This document shows positions 39,256 through 48,474 of a DNA stretch of 62,607 nucleotides, piece by piece (position 1 is the first letter of the stretch; the number at the start of each line of letters is the position of its first letter). This DNA is from an uncultured Pseudomonadota bacterium. GTDB lineage: Bacteria > Pseudomonadota > Gammaproteobacteria > Methylococcales > Methylomonadaceae. Made by a program: the position numbers and the translations under genes. The stretch lies in the NCBI GenBank assembly GCA_903867225.1, contig CAIPQN010000065.1, forward strand, positions 1-62,607, written 5' to 3'. The notes beneath the pieces are model-generated. The model worked only from the letters and a program-made list of their open reading frames with translations, made no database searches and had not been told where the DNA came from.

Positions 39256-39861
39256 ATGGCTGCTGTAACGAAACTCTCAGACCTCGATGCAAACGGTTTT
39301 TACAGTTATGCCGATTATTTAACGTGGCAACTCGATGAAACCGTTGAATTGATCAAAGGCAAAATTATGGCGATGTGTCCTGCGCCAAATGTTTGCCATC
39401 AAAGGATTTCATGGCAATTAAACGGAGCATTATTTCAGTATTTTAAGAATAAAAAATGCACCGCTTTTGCCGCCCCATTCGATGTCAAATTATACAATCG
39501 ACAAAAATCGCTTCTCACCAACACAGAAACACACAACGTTGTGCAACCTGATTTGTGTGTGATTTGCGACCCTGAAAAACTAACTGAACAAGGTTGCGAC
39601 GGTGCGCCAGATTGGATTATCGAAATTCTGTCAAAAGGCAATTCAAAACGTGAAATGCAGTTGAAATACGCGCTGTATCAAGAAAATGGTGTGCGCGAGT
39701 ATTGGCTGATTTATCCGTATGAAAAAGCCGTGCATCAATTTGTATTGAACGAACACACTGAAAAATACGATTTGATTGCGATGTTTTCTGATGAAGACAC
39801 GGTTTCACCACACCTTTTTCCCGATTTACAAATTGATTTAGCAGATGTTTTTGCCGAGTAA
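39256..39861 (+). CDS. Uma2-family putative PD-(D/E)xK endonuclease
   Basis: A 201-residue Uma2/DUF820 protein. QPDLCVICD and [11 protein letters not shown] give the D-x(n)-E-x-S/K pattern of the restriction-endonuclease-like fold, followed by [18 protein letters not shown], very typical of the family. Its biological role is not established. It is inserted between gatA and gatB (5 bases after gatA, 26 bases before gatB), which are normally adjacent. Confidence 0.92.
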   Translation: MAAVTKLSDLDANGFYSYADYLTWQLDETVELIKGKIMAMCPAPNVCHQRISWQLNGALFQYFKNKKCTAFAAPFDVKLYNRQKSLLTNTETHNVVQPDLCVICDPEKLTEQGCDGAPDWIIEILSKGNSKREMQLKYALYQENGVREYWLIYPYEKAVHQFVLNEHTEKYDLIAMFSDEDTVSPHLFPDLQIDLADVFAE

Positions 39862-39887
39862 TCAAAAAATTTATCCAAAGGAACAAA

Positions 39888-41324
39888 ATGAACACACAAT
39901 GGGAAGTCGTGATTGGTTTAGAAATTCACGCACAATTAGCCACAAAAACTAAAATTTTCTCTGGCGCGGCGACGGCTTATGGCGCAGAACCGAATACGCA
40001 AGCCTGCGTTATTTCGTTAGGAATGCCAGGCGTTTTGCCTGTTTTGAATGAAGATGCGGTACGAAAAGCAGTCATTTTTGGCATGGCGATTAAAGCTGAA
40101 ATTGCGCCGTATTCGGTATTTGCTCGCAAAAATTATTTTTATCCCGATTTGCCCAAAGGTTATCAAATCAGCCAATTTGAATTACCAATTGTCGGCAAAG
40201 GATTTTTAGATATTGAAGTTGAAGGCGAAACGAAACGCATCGGCGTAACGCGAGCGCATTTAGAAGAAGACGCTGGCAAATCGTTACATGAAAACTTTCA
40301 CGGTTTGACAGGCATTGATTTAAATCGCGCTGGCACGCCATTGTTAGAAATCGTGTCTGAACCTGATATGCGTTCTGCGAAAGAAGCCGTTGCGTATATG
40401 CGAAAATTGCATGAACTTGTACGTTATTTAGGAATTTGCGACGGCAATATGCAAGAAGGGTCGTTTCGTTGTGATGCTAACGTTTCCGTGCGTCCAAAAG
40501 GACAAGTTGAATTCGGAACTCGTGCCGAAATCAAAAATATCAATTCATTCAAATTCGTTGAAAAAGCCATTAACCACGAAGTTGAACGCCAAATTGATGT
40601 GATTGAAAATGGTGGAAAAGTCGTTCAAGAAACCCGTTTGTACGATTCCGACAAAGACGAAACGCGCTCAATGCGAAGTAAAGAAGAAGCGAACGATTAC
40701 CGCTATTTTCCTGACCCTGATTTGTTGCCTGTGTTTGTAAGCGATGAACTCAAAGCGGAACTCAAAGCTGCGTTGCCCGAATTACCCGAAGCGAAACTTT
40801 TGCGTTTCAAAACGGATTACAAATTAAACGATGAAAGCGCGACGATTTTAACTAGCTCGCGTGATATGGCGGATTATTTTGAAAATGTAGTGAAAATTTC
40901 AGGTTGTGAAAGCGCAATTTGTGCAAATTGGATTACGGGCGAATTATCCGCTGCATTAAATCGCGCTGATTTGGAAATTTCAGCATCACCGATTAACGAA
41001 GAACGTTTTGCGGGTTTAGTGGCACGAATTGCTGACGATACGATTTCAGGAAAAATTGGCAAACAAGTATTTGAATTTTTGTGGAATAGTTCAGAATCCG
41101 CTGATGAAATTATTGAAAAACAAGGTTTAAAACAAATCACCGACACGGGCGCGATTGAAGCGATTATCGACACGATTTTGGCAGCAAACGAAAAACAAGC
41201 TGAACAATATCGTGGCGGCAATGAAAAAATGTTTGGTTTTTTTGTCGGGCAAGTGATGAAAGCGATGCAAGGCAAAGGCAATCCCGCTGAAATCAATAAA
41301 ATTTTGAAAGCGAAATTGGCGTAA
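39888..41324 (+). CDS. gatB: Glu-tRNA(Gln)/Asp-tRNA(Asn) amidotransferase subunit B
   Basis: A 478-residue kinase-transferase subunit. [18 protein letters not shown] opens the protein. The cradle domain has [13 protein letters not shown] and the conserved [17 protein letters not shown]. The C-terminal YqeY-like tail domain is present to the end ([19 protein letters not shown]). It has an AAAGGA ribosome site. With gatA it shows that the organism charges Gln- and/or Asn-tRNA by transamidation. Confidence 0.97.
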   Translation: MNTQWEVVIGLEIHAQLATKTKIFSGAATAYGAEPNTQACVISLGMPGVLPVLNEDAVRKAVIFGMAIKAEIAPYSVFARKNYFYPDLPKGYQISQFELPIVGKGFLDIEVEGETKRIGVTRAHLEEDAGKSLHENFHGLTGIDLNRAGTPLLEIVSEPDMRSAKEAVAYMRKLHELVRYLGICDGNMQEGSFRCDANVSVRPKGQVEFGTRAEIKNINSFKFVEKAINHEVERQIDVIENGGKVVQETRLYDSDKDETRSMRSKEEANDYRYFPDPDLLPVFVSDELKAELKAALPELPEAKLLRFKTDYKLNDESATILTSSRDMADYFENVVKISGCESAICANWITGELSAALNRADLEISASPINEERFAGLVARIADDTISGKIGKQVFEFLWNSSESADEIIEKQGLKQITDTGAIEAIIDTILAANEKQAEQYRGGNEKMFGFFVGQVMKAMQGKGNPAEINKILKAKLA

Positions 41325-41379
41325 AAATCTTGAACGCTTGCGCGAGAAAAATAATGCACGTTACAAAAAATCAGAATTT

Positions 41380-42357
41380 ATGATTAGCTACATCTTGCGC
41401 CGACTTTTGTACGCTTTGCCGCTATTATTTGCGGTAAACGTGTTGACGTTCACCTTGTTTTTTGTGGTAAATAGCCCTGACGATATGGCGCGAATGCAGC
41501 TCGGACAAAAACACGTCACGCAACAAGCGATTCAAAATTGGAAACAACAACACGGTTACGACAAACCATTGTTGTGGAATTCAAATGTTGACGGTGGCGC
41601 GAAATTAACCGACACGATTTTTTATTCAAAATCGGTGGGCTTGATGTTGTTTCGATTCGGTACGTCAGACAGTGGGCGAAACATTGGCGCGGATATTCAA
41701 GAACGCGCCATTCCCAGTTTAGCGTTAGCGTTGCCGACGTTGTTGATTGGGTTAGTAGCCAATATCGGCGCAGCGTTATTGATGGTGTTATTTCGTCGCC
41801 GAATGTTTGAGCGAATTGGCATAATTTTGTGTGTGATGTTGATGTCGATTTCGTCGTTGTTTTACATTATTAGCGGGCAATTTTTAGTCGCGAAAGTCTT
41901 TAAACTCGTGCCAATTTCAGGTTATGACGATGGGTTGGCGATGATTAAATTTCTGATTTTACCCGTTGCCATCGGCGTTTTTACAGGAATTGGTTCAGGT
42001 GTACGTTGGTATCAAACGCTGTTTTTAGAAGAAGCTGAAAAAGACTATGTTCGCACAGCTCGCGCCAAAGGTCTGACAGAAACACAAACCTTGTTTCGTC
42101 ACGTTTTACCCAATGCGATGATTCCGATTTTGACAGGTGTGGTAGTGATTTTGCCGCTGTTATTTATGGGAAGTTTGATTATGGAATCGTTTTTTAGTAT
42201 TCCAGGATTAGGCAGTTACACCATTGATGCGATTAGTAGCCAAGATTTTGCCATTGTTCGCGCAATGGTTTTTTTGGGTTCAGTCTTGTATATTCTGGGG
42301 CTATTACTTACCGATATTTCTTACACGTTGGTTGATCCGCGTGTCCGTTTAACTTAA
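41380..42357 (+). CDS. oligopeptide/dipeptide-type ABC transporter permease (orphan)
   Basis: A 325-residue DppB/OppB-like inner-membrane permease with an N-terminal RRLLYALPLLFAVNVLTF segment, an extended periplasmic loop and five more membrane helices. The cytoplasmic EAA loop with DYVRTARAKGLTE and FRHVLPNAMIPIL is conserved, as is the C-terminal VDPRVRLT. The start at 41380 was chosen because the transmembrane start follows at once. No partner permease, ATPase or binding protein of this type is adjacent; apt follows. Confidence 0.92.
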   Translation: MISYILRRLLYALPLLFAVNVLTFTLFFVVNSPDDMARMQLGQKHVTQQAIQNWKQQHGYDKPLLWNSNVDGGAKLTDTIFYSKSVGLMLFRFGTSDSGRNIGADIQERAIPSLALALPTLLIGLVANIGAALLMVLFRRRMFERIGIILCVMLMSISSLFYIISGQFLVAKVFKLVPISGYDDGLAMIKFLILPVAIGVFTGIGSGVRWYQTLFLEEAEKDYVRTARAKGLTETQTLFRHVLPNAMIPILTGVVVILPLLFMGSLIMESFFSIPGLGSYTIDAISSQDFAIVRAMVFLGSVLYILGLLLTDISYTLVDPRVRLT

Positions 42358-42371
42358 TTTATTAAAATAAA

Positions 42372-42887
42372 ATGAACCGACTAAAAGCAAAAATCCGTGA
42401 TATTCCCGATTTCCCAAAAGAAGGCATTATTTTTAAAGACATCACACCGTTAGTTCGCGACCCTTCTGCGTTAAAACTCGCTGTACATCAACTAATTCAA
42501 CCATTTTTAGGTAGCGATATTAGCGTGATTGCTGGCATGGAAGCACGCGGTTTTATTTTTGGAAGTTTGGTTGCGTGGGAAATGGGATTGCCATTTGTGC
42601 CGTTGCGAAAACCAGGAAAACTACCCTACGATGTACAAAGTGTTTCGTATGATTTGGAATATGGTTCGGCAACTTTAGAGGCGCACATTGATGCGTTTGA
42701 AACAGGCGATAAAGTTTTGTTGATTGATGATTTACTTGCGACGGGCGGCACCGCCAAAGCAAGTTGCGAATTGGTTGAAAAATTGGGAGCAACCGTTGAA
42801 GCGTTGGCATTTGTGGTGGAATTAGATTTTTTAAATGGACGTGAAAAACTCGCAGATTATCGCGTTCATTCGTTGTTACATTTTTAA
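42372..42887 (+). CDS. apt: adenine phosphoribosyltransferase
   Basis: A 171-residue purine-salvage enzyme that makes AMP from adenine and PRPP. The PRPP loop VLLIDDLLATGGTAKA is near residues 115-130, and IRDIPDFPKEGIIFKDITP at the N-terminus and MEARGFIFG are conserved. It lies 14 bases after the permease and is followed by the PQQ-associated binding protein. Confidence 0.96.
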   Translation: MNRLKAKIRDIPDFPKEGIIFKDITPLVRDPSALKLAVHQLIQPFLGSDISVIAGMEARGFIFGSLVAWEMGLPFVPLRKPGKLPYDVQSVSYDLEYGSATLEAHIDAFETGDKVLLIDDLLATGGTAKASCELVEKLGATVEALAFVVELDFLNGREKLADYRVHSLLHF

Positions 42888-42900
42888 CGTCATCACGATT

Positions 42901-44100
42901 ATGAAAACATTTATTGCCGTTTTGTTCACTGTGATGAGTTTGCCTTTATTTGCAGCAACGAAAGACAAACCAAAATCACCGCCCGTTCCTACCGCACAAA
43001 TTATTGATATTGCGTTTCTTAATCAAGAACAAACGCCTCCAACTGAAACGCTGTCGAATCTCGATTTATTTGTGGCGAATAAAGGCGTTGAAGGTGCGGA
43101 ATTAGCAATTAGTGACAACAACACAACGGGGCAATTCACGCATCAGAATTTTGTGTTACATAAATTTAACGTTCCAGTCGAAGGCAATGTTGCGGATATT
43201 TTCAAACAAAACATTTCCGATAAATTTCATTATGTTATTACCAATTTGAACGCTGCAAACACGTTGGCGATTTCAGATTTAGCGACGAATTCAGACACAC
43301 TTTTATTCGATGCTGGAACGGTAGATGATTCGCTTCGTAACGAACAATGCCGCCAAAATACGCTGCATTTGTTACCCAGTCGCGCCATGAAAGCCGATGC
43401 GTTGGCGCAATACATGATGAAAAAACGTTGGTCAAAATGGTTCTTAGTGGTTGGTAATACCCCCGAAGATGCTTTATTTGCGACTGCGTTAAAACGTTCC
43501 GCAAAACGATTCGGCATGAAAATCGTCACCGAAAAAAAATGGGAGCATACATTTGATGCGCGTAAAAGCGCACAATCGGATATTTCCGTTTTTACGCAAA
43601 GCGATGATTACGACGTGTTAGTGGTTGCAGATGAACAAGGGTTATTTGGTGAGTATTTAGCCTATCGAACGTGGCTCTCTCGTCCAATTATCGGCACACA
43701 AGGTTTAATTGCGACAGCGTGGCATTCGACTCACGATTTATGGGGCGCAACGCAAATTCAACACCGTTTCCAAGATTTGGCGAAACGAAATATGGAAGAA
43801 CCCGATTATGGTGCGTATTTAGCGGTTCGCGCTATTGGTGAAGCCGCAACACGAACAAAATCCGCTGATTTAAAAATTATTCGGGATTATTTACGCAGTC
43901 CACAATTTACTTTACAAGGTTACAAAGGCAATGCGTTGTCATTTCGCGCGTGGGATGGGCAATTGCGCCAATCAATTTTGCTGGTCGCACCACGTTCATT
44001 AGTTGCCGTCGCACCAATTGAAGGTTTCTTACATCCTAAAACTGAATTAGACACGCTTGGCTTTGACCAAAGTGAATCAACGTGCAAATTGGAAAAATAA
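42901..44100 (+). CDS. PQQ-associated ABC-type substrate-binding protein
   Basis: About 399 residues from the ATG at 42901, chosen for its signal peptide (KTFIAVLFTVMSLPLFAATK). The mature protein resembles the branched-chain amino-acid-type periplasmic binding proteins that accompany PQQ-dependent alcohol catabolism genes (AVRAIGEAATRTKSADLKIIRDYL is typical of this group). The ligand is unknown. Next to it are the beta-propeller protein and, after an insertion, the cognate ABC ATPase. Confidence 0.82.
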   Translation: MKTFIAVLFTVMSLPLFAATKDKPKSPPVPTAQIIDIAFLNQEQTPPTETLSNLDLFVANKGVEGAELAISDNNTTGQFTHQNFVLHKFNVPVEGNVADIFKQNISDKFHYVITNLNAANTLAISDLATNSDTLLFDAGTVDDSLRNEQCRQNTLHLLPSRAMKADALAQYMMKKRWSKWFLVVGNTPEDALFATALKRSAKRFGMKIVTEKKWEHTFDARKSAQSDISVFTQSDDYDVLVVADEQGLFGEYLAYRTWLSRPIIGTQGLIATAWHSTHDLWGATQIQHRFQDLAKRNMEEPDYGAYLAVRAIGEAATRTKSADLKIIRDYLRSPQFTLQGYKGNALSFRAWDGQLRQSILLVAPRSLVAVAPIEGFLHPKTELDTLGFDQSESTCKLEK

Positions 44101-44102
44101 AC

Positions 44103-45059
44103 ATGAACAAAAAACTTTTAATCTTCGCTTTATTCGCAGCCATTAACGCAAACGCAGAAACCGTTTTTGTCACGCTCGAAAAAGACAACGCGCTTGCCGT
44201 GATGAATCCAATTGACGGCACATTGTTAAAAACCGTTCCAATTGGCAAACGTCCACGCGGCATTGCATTAAGTCCCGATAATAAATCGCTTTATGTCGCA
44301 ACCAGCGACGATAACACCATCAAAATTTTCGACGCTGAAACACTTAAACAAACAGGCAAATTACCTTCTGGCGAAGACCCTGAAACTTTTGCGTTAAGTC
44401 CAACTGGCGACAAAATGTATGTTTCCAATGAAGACGATAGTTTGGTCACAGTGATTGATTTGGCGCAAAAGAAAATCAGCAAACAAATCAAAGTCGGCGT
44501 TGAACCTGAAGGCATTTGTGTTAGCGCAGACAATCAATGGCTGATTAGCGCGTCCGAAACCACAAATATGGTGCATTGGATTGATGTAAAAACGCAGACG
44601 ATTGTTGAAAATACACTCGTTGATGCGCGTCCGCGTTTTGTAACATTTACGCCAGACAGTTCACAATTGTGGGTTACGTCAGAAATGGCGGGGTCTCTGA
44701 TGGTTTTAGATACCAAAACAAAACAACCGATTAAAACAATTAACTTTGCGATTCAAGGTGTGCCGAATGACAAAATTCAACCTGTTGGCATTGCGATTGA
44801 TAAAGAGCGCAAACGCGCTTATGTCGCGCTCGGTACAGCAAATCGTGTCGCCGTGATTAACGCGCAAACGTTTGAAGTCGAAAAATATCTTTTGGTTGGT
44901 TCGCGGGTTTGGAATGTCGCATTTTCAACGGATAAAAAACGTTTGTACACCGCAAATGGTTTAAGCAACGACGTGTCGATTATCGATTTAGAATCACAAA
45001 CAGTCACAAAATCGGTTGGTGTTGGAAATTATCCTTGGGGTTTGGTCGTAAAACCGTAA
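44103..45059 (+). CDS. secreted YVTN-type beta-propeller protein (PQQ-catabolism-associated)
   Basis: A 318-residue exported protein. A signal peptide (about residues 1-18) is followed by seven or so blades of the YVTN kind, with recurring SPDNKSLYVAT, VGVEPEGICVSAD and VGNYPWGLVV. Such propellers are found beside PQQ-linked ABC systems and methanol-type dehydrogenases. It begins 2 bases after the binding-protein stop and is probably cotranslated with it. Confidence 0.88.
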   Translation: MNKKLLIFALFAAINANAETVFVTLEKDNALAVMNPIDGTLLKTVPIGKRPRGIALSPDNKSLYVATSDDNTIKIFDAETLKQTGKLPSGEDPETFALSPTGDKMYVSNEDDSLVTVIDLAQKKISKQIKVGVEPEGICVSADNQWLISASETTNMVHWIDVKTQTIVENTLVDARPRFVTFTPDSSQLWVTSEMAGSLMVLDTKTKQPIKTINFAIQGVPNDKIQPVGIAIDKERKRAYVALGTANRVAVINAQTFEVEKYLLVGSRVWNVAFSTDKKRLYTANGLSNDVSIIDLESQTVTKSVGVGNYPWGLVVKP

Positions 45060-45143
45060 AACCGTAAAATTATTTTTTTAAAAACCACGATTTGTCGTCT
45101 AAGTGTGTTATTTTCGACTTTTATTCACTCAAAAGGAAAAACC

Positions 45144-45746
45144 ATGAAAACAATCAAATTCGATTTAAAACTTAAAAACGGCGAAATCACTCTCCGCACG
45201 CTTGACGACCTCGAAGAAAATTTATCGCCCGAATTATTCACGCATTTTCATTCAGGCAAATTAGCGAAATGGTTGCGAGTTCGCAAACTTGATGAATTGG
45301 CTGAAAAAATGGAAGCCTTACGCGCTCAACATCTCGAAGACAAAAACGAACTCGATGTGAAACTGTTCAAAAATTTGTGTGAAATTTTTGTGAGCGAAGT
45401 TAGCGAGGAAGATGCACGCGAAGCGATGCAGGATTACCAGCTCGTAACGTTTGAGCAAAATTCAAATGATGAAGAAATTGAATCGCTCAAAGGTGAAATT
45501 GAGCAACTCAAAATCGAAAATGAAATGCTGAAAGCCAAAGGCGAAGAAGTTGAAGAGTTCAAAGCTGAAAATGAAAAGTTGAAAGCTAAAATTGATAAAG
45601 AAAATTCTGTCTTTGGTGTTTCTCGAGAGGAGATAAATTCTTTATGGGGTCTGTCTGAGAGAGACAGGAGAGCTAAACTGGATGAACTGAAAGAAAAAGT
45701 TAAGTTTAGGTCGCTTAGCGAGGCTATTAAAATTAAAACGTACTAA
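45144..45746 (+). CDS. coiled-coil protein of unknown function
   Basis: About 200 residues from the ATG at 45144, which has an AAAGGA ribosome site. The N-terminal third (about 1-60) contains LRTLDDLEENLSPELFTHF and a KLAKWLRVR motif, a small domain I have seen in uncharacterised bacterial proteins. Residues about 105-155 form a Glu/Lys-rich coiled coil. It sits between the beta-propeller and the antitoxin-like gene, breaking what should be a continuous ABC operon. Confidence 0.72.
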   Translation: MKTIKFDLKLKNGEITLRTLDDLEENLSPELFTHFHSGKLAKWLRVRKLDELAEKMEALRAQHLEDKNELDVKLFKNLCEIFVSEVSEEDAREAMQDYQLVTFEQNSNDEEIESLKGEIEQLKIENEMLKAKGEEVEEFKAENEKLKAKIDKENSVFGVSREEINSLWGLSERDRRAKLDELKEKVKFRSLSEAIKIKTY

Positions 45747-45763
45747 TATCCACGAGGAATTTC

Positions 45764-46006
45764 ATGCAACTAACAATTAACGTCCCAGATACTTTGCCGC
45801 AAGAGCGTTTAACGCAAATTATTAAAGAAGTTGAGCAGCGTTTAATTAACGAAGCGAAATCTTTCACTCTTTTTTCATCGCAAAAAACGGTTTTAGATAA
45901 TGACCCGTGGACAAATGCAAACATTGATTTGCCGAGTATTGATACGGGCATTGAGGATTTCGCGTTAAATCATGACCATTATCTTTATGGCGTTGATAAA
46001 AAATGA
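45764..46006 (+). CDS. VapB-like antitoxin
   Basis: An 80-residue protein with a MQLTINVPDTLPQERLTQII opening (helical, ribbon-like N-terminus) and a C-terminal tail ending EDFALNHDHYLYGVDKK, an ending seen in antitoxins paired with PIN-domain toxins. A GAGGAAT ribosome site precedes it. Its stop overlaps the next start as ATGA, the usual coupling to a toxin gene, but only a stub of the toxin remains. Confidence 0.75.
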   Translation: MQLTINVPDTLPQERLTQIIKEVEQRLINEAKSFTLFSSQKTVLDNDPWTNANIDLPSIDTGIEDFALNHDHYLYGVDKK

Positions 46007-46782
46007 ATACTGTTTTTGTCGATACCGCTGCGTTGATTGCAATGAAACAAATCGCTTTAACAGTTGAAAATTTAACTTTTTCTTACGGTCAGAAAAAAGC
46101 TCTGGATAACGTTGGTTTTCAAATTGCCGCTGGCGAATGCACGTTGTTACTTGGTGAAAATGGCGCGGGAAAAAGTACGTTGTTTTCATTGATTACACAT
46201 TTGTACGACACGCACGAAGGTCGAATTGAATTGTGTGGGTTTGATATTCAAAAACAGTCGCGGCAAGCCTTAGCGCGTTTGGGCGTGGTATTTCAACAAA
46301 CTACGCTTGATATGGATTTAACGGTGGTTCAAAACTTGAATTATCACTGTTCATTGCATGGCATGAGTTCAAAACTTGCTAAACAACGCATTCAAGAAGA
46401 ATTGGAGCGTTTGCAAATGTATGAACGACGCGGCGAAAAAGTGCGGCAATTGAATGGTGGACACAAACGACGTGTGGAAATTGCGCGAGCGTTGTTGCAT
46501 AAACCCGCGTTGTTGTTACTCGATGAACCGACCGTTGGGCTTGATATTCCAAGCCGTCAAAGCATTGTTGACTATGTGCATCAGCTCGTAGCGGATGAAA
46601 AAATCGCGGTGCTTTGGGCAAGTCATTTAATGGACGAAGTTTATCCAGACGACCATTTGATTGTTTTACATCGTGGACAAATTAAAGCCAATGGGCGCGT
46701 ACAAGACATTTTACAATCAACACAAACAGAAAATGTGGCGCGTGCATTTGCAAATTTAACAGAAACGAAACGGCAGAATTAA
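46003..46782 (+). CDS. PQQ-associated ABC transporter ATP-binding protein with captured toxin start
   Basis: A 259-residue ABC ATPase. The core begins at Met14 (46042, KQIALTVENLTFSYG). Walker A LLGENGAGKST, signature LNGGHKRRVEIARALL and Walker B LLLLDEPTVGLD are intact, and the family matches ATPases of PQQ-linked catabolism operons. The first 13 codons (MNTVFVDTAALIA) match the start of a VapC-type PIN toxin, with the catalytic VDT strand. No ribosome site is visible before 46042, whereas 46003 is coupled by ATGA to the antitoxin. The toxin was apparently deleted into this gene. The usual partner permease is missing. Confidence 0.85.
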   Translation: MNTVFVDTAALIAMKQIALTVENLTFSYGQKKALDNVGFQIAAGECTLLLGENGAGKSTLFSLITHLYDTHEGRIELCGFDIQKQSRQALARLGVVFQQTTLDMDLTVVQNLNYHCSLHGMSSKLAKQRIQEELERLQMYERRGEKVRQLNGGHKRRVEIARALLHKPALLLLDEPTVGLDIPSRQSIVDYVHQLVADEKIAVLWASHLMDEVYPDDHLIVLHRGQIKANGRVQDILQSTQTENVARAFANLTETKRQN

Positions 46783-46793
46783 AGCCGTTTTTT
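46768..46793 (+). terminator. terminator of the ABC ATPase gene
   Basis: Arms AAACGGC and GCCGTTT around an AGAATTAAA loop, with T residues after; the hairpin spans the stop codon at 46780-46782. It separates this gene from the convergent rnd gene. Confidence 0.7.
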
Positions 46794-47946
46794 AACTAAT
46801 AAATTGTAAATTTCCGTCTTTAATTTTTAAATGTACTTCACCACGCAGCAATTGTTGTAATTCTTTTCCAACCATTGAAAAACGCCAACCGCGTAACAAT
46901 AAACAATCTTCGATATTACCGTTCAACAATGCTTCTAAATCGTTGCGAGTCCCCAAAATTGATGGATTCAACCTATTTTCTTCGGCTCGAATTCGCACTA
47001 ATGAAAACAAAATATCAATAATTGCTTCTTGCTGTTGGTCTTTGCCAGAAATACTTTTTGTATATTCGGGTATTGGAATGGGCGGGGTATTTTTCGCTTT
47101 TTTAATTAACGCACACAATTCTTTACCATAATAATTCACCGCTCGTTCACCGATACCACGAATTTTTGATAAGGCTTCCGTGGTTTCGGGTTGTAATTTT
47201 GCGAAATCAAACAACACTTCATCACGCAATAACCAATTTTTAGGACGATTTTCTTTTTGTGCGGTAATTTCACGCCACTGCGAAACGGCTTGAACAATCG
47301 ACAATTGTTTGCCCGTTAATTTACTTTTACCTTTGACTTTTAACCACGCATTTTGTGGTTCTGTTTTATATTGTTCAGAATTTTCTAATGCTGCAAAATC
47401 ATCAATTAACCAATCCATTCGCCCTAATTCAGTCAATTGTTTCGTCATGTGCTGATAAATGGCACATAAATGAATTACATCATCTGCTGCATATTTAATT
47501 TCATCATCACTCAACGGACGATGACTCCAATCTGCTCGCGTGTGTGCTTTATTCAAATTGATATTTAAAAAAGTCGAAACCAACATTGCATAACCCGCAT
47601 TGTCTTGAAAACCCAACAAGGGTGCAGCAATTTGCGTATCAAAAATCGGAGTGGGTAATTTACCTGTTAATTGATAAAAAATTTCTAAATCTTGGCGGCA
47701 AGAATGAAAAACTTTAATAACAGCAGGGTTATAAATTGCATCAAAAAGTTTGTTTAAATTGGGGATCGCCATTGGATCAACACACGCCACCCAATTCGGT
47801 GTCGCTAATTGCAATAAACAAAATTTTGGATAATAGGTTTTTTCACGCAAAAACTCGGTATCAACCGCAATCCAAGGCTCATTTTCAATACGCTGACACA
47901 AATCATCAAGTTGCTCAGGATTTTTAATATATTCAATTTTAATCAT
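46792..47946 (-). CDS. rnd: ribonuclease D
   Basis: A 384-residue 3'-5' exonuclease that trims tRNA precursors. DEDD residues are seen in VDTEFLREKTY, HSCRQDLEIFY, and YAADDVIHL. The C-terminal HRDC domains are in the region around NRPKNWLLRDEVLFDFA and beyond. Length is normal (E. coli 375). The upstream gene, 3 bases away, is an unusual RNA-binding domain protein. Confidence 0.95.
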   Translation of the reverse strand: MIKIEYIKNPEQLDDLCQRIENEPWIAVDTEFLREKTYYPKFCLLQLATPNWVACVDPMAIPNLNKLFDAIYNPAVIKVFHSCRQDLEIFYQLTGKLPTPIFDTQIAAPLLGFQDNAGYAMLVSTFLNINLNKAHTRADWSHRPLSDDEIKYAADDVIHLCAIYQHMTKQLTELGRMDWLIDDFAALENSEQYKTEPQNAWLKVKGKSKLTGKQLSIVQAVSQWREITAQKENRPKNWLLRDEVLFDFAKLQPETTEALSKIRGIGERAVNYYGKELCALIKKAKNTPPIPIPEYTKSISGKDQQQEAIIDILFSLVRIRAEENRLNPSILGTRNDLEALLNGNIEDCLLLRGWRFSMVGKELQQLLRGEVHLKIKDGNLQFIS

Positions 47947-47949
47947 AAT

Positions 47950-48468
47950 TTAGCGTCTACGACGGAAGCGATTGCTGTTAGATTTCGGTGTCGATTTACG
48001 CACTTTTAATCGTTTAATGTTGAGCCTATAACCATTCACATCAATGTTTTTCAAATGCAAAAAAATGTCGGACGGCATTTCATCAGGCAATTCTAATAAC
48101 GTGTAATCGTTACGAATGCTGATGTTTTGAATGTTATTTCTATCAACGCCTGATTCTTCAATCAGCATAGTTTTAAGCCATTCGAGTTCAACGCGCTGTT
48201 TTTTACCAACATCTAAACGATAACGCTGTAATTTAATCGGTGGCAAATCGAGCGGCTCAACCGTAACGGTTTGAATCGGCGGGGGCGGCGGTGACGTAAC
48301 ATCGCCTTCAAAATGCAGCGACAACAATGCAGCGGCACAATCCAGCGGACTAATCTCTAGTTCATTCGCTAAAATTAAAACAGCATTGCGTTTTCCATCA
48401 AGATGACGGTGTTTAATGATGCCGCGTAGCTGACCAACAATGATTTCAAACGTATTATTTTCAACCAT
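47950..48468 (-). CDS. orphan DbpA/DeaD-type RNA-binding domain protein
   Basis: A 172-residue protein. Residues about 85-155 resemble the C-terminal RNA-recognition domain of DbpA and DeaD helicases: RYRLDVGKKQRVELEWLKTM, then SIRNDYTLLELPDEMPSDIF and a final hydrophobic strand. The N-terminal part resembles the linker that precedes this domain in DeaD. No helicase core is present. The tail is Arg-rich (FRRRR). It lies between surA and rnd, close enough to be cotranscribed with rnd, so a role presenting RNA to RNase D is possible but inferred. Confidence 0.78.
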   Translation of the reverse strand: MVENNTFEIIVGQLRGIIKHRHLDGKRNAVLILANELEISPLDCAAALLSLHFEGDVTSPPPPPIQTVTVEPLDLPPIKLQRYRLDVGKKQRVELEWLKTMLIEESGVDRNNIQNISIRNDYTLLELPDEMPSDIFLHLKNIDVNGYRLNIKRLKVRKSTPKSNSNRFRRRR

Positions 48469-48474
48469 AAAAAA

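Noticed and set aside
40874..41359. 161-codon minus-strand frame over the end of gatB
   Set aside because: It is the antisense of conserved gatB coding sequence and shows no protein-like motif; AT-rich coding DNA here commonly leaves such shadow frames.
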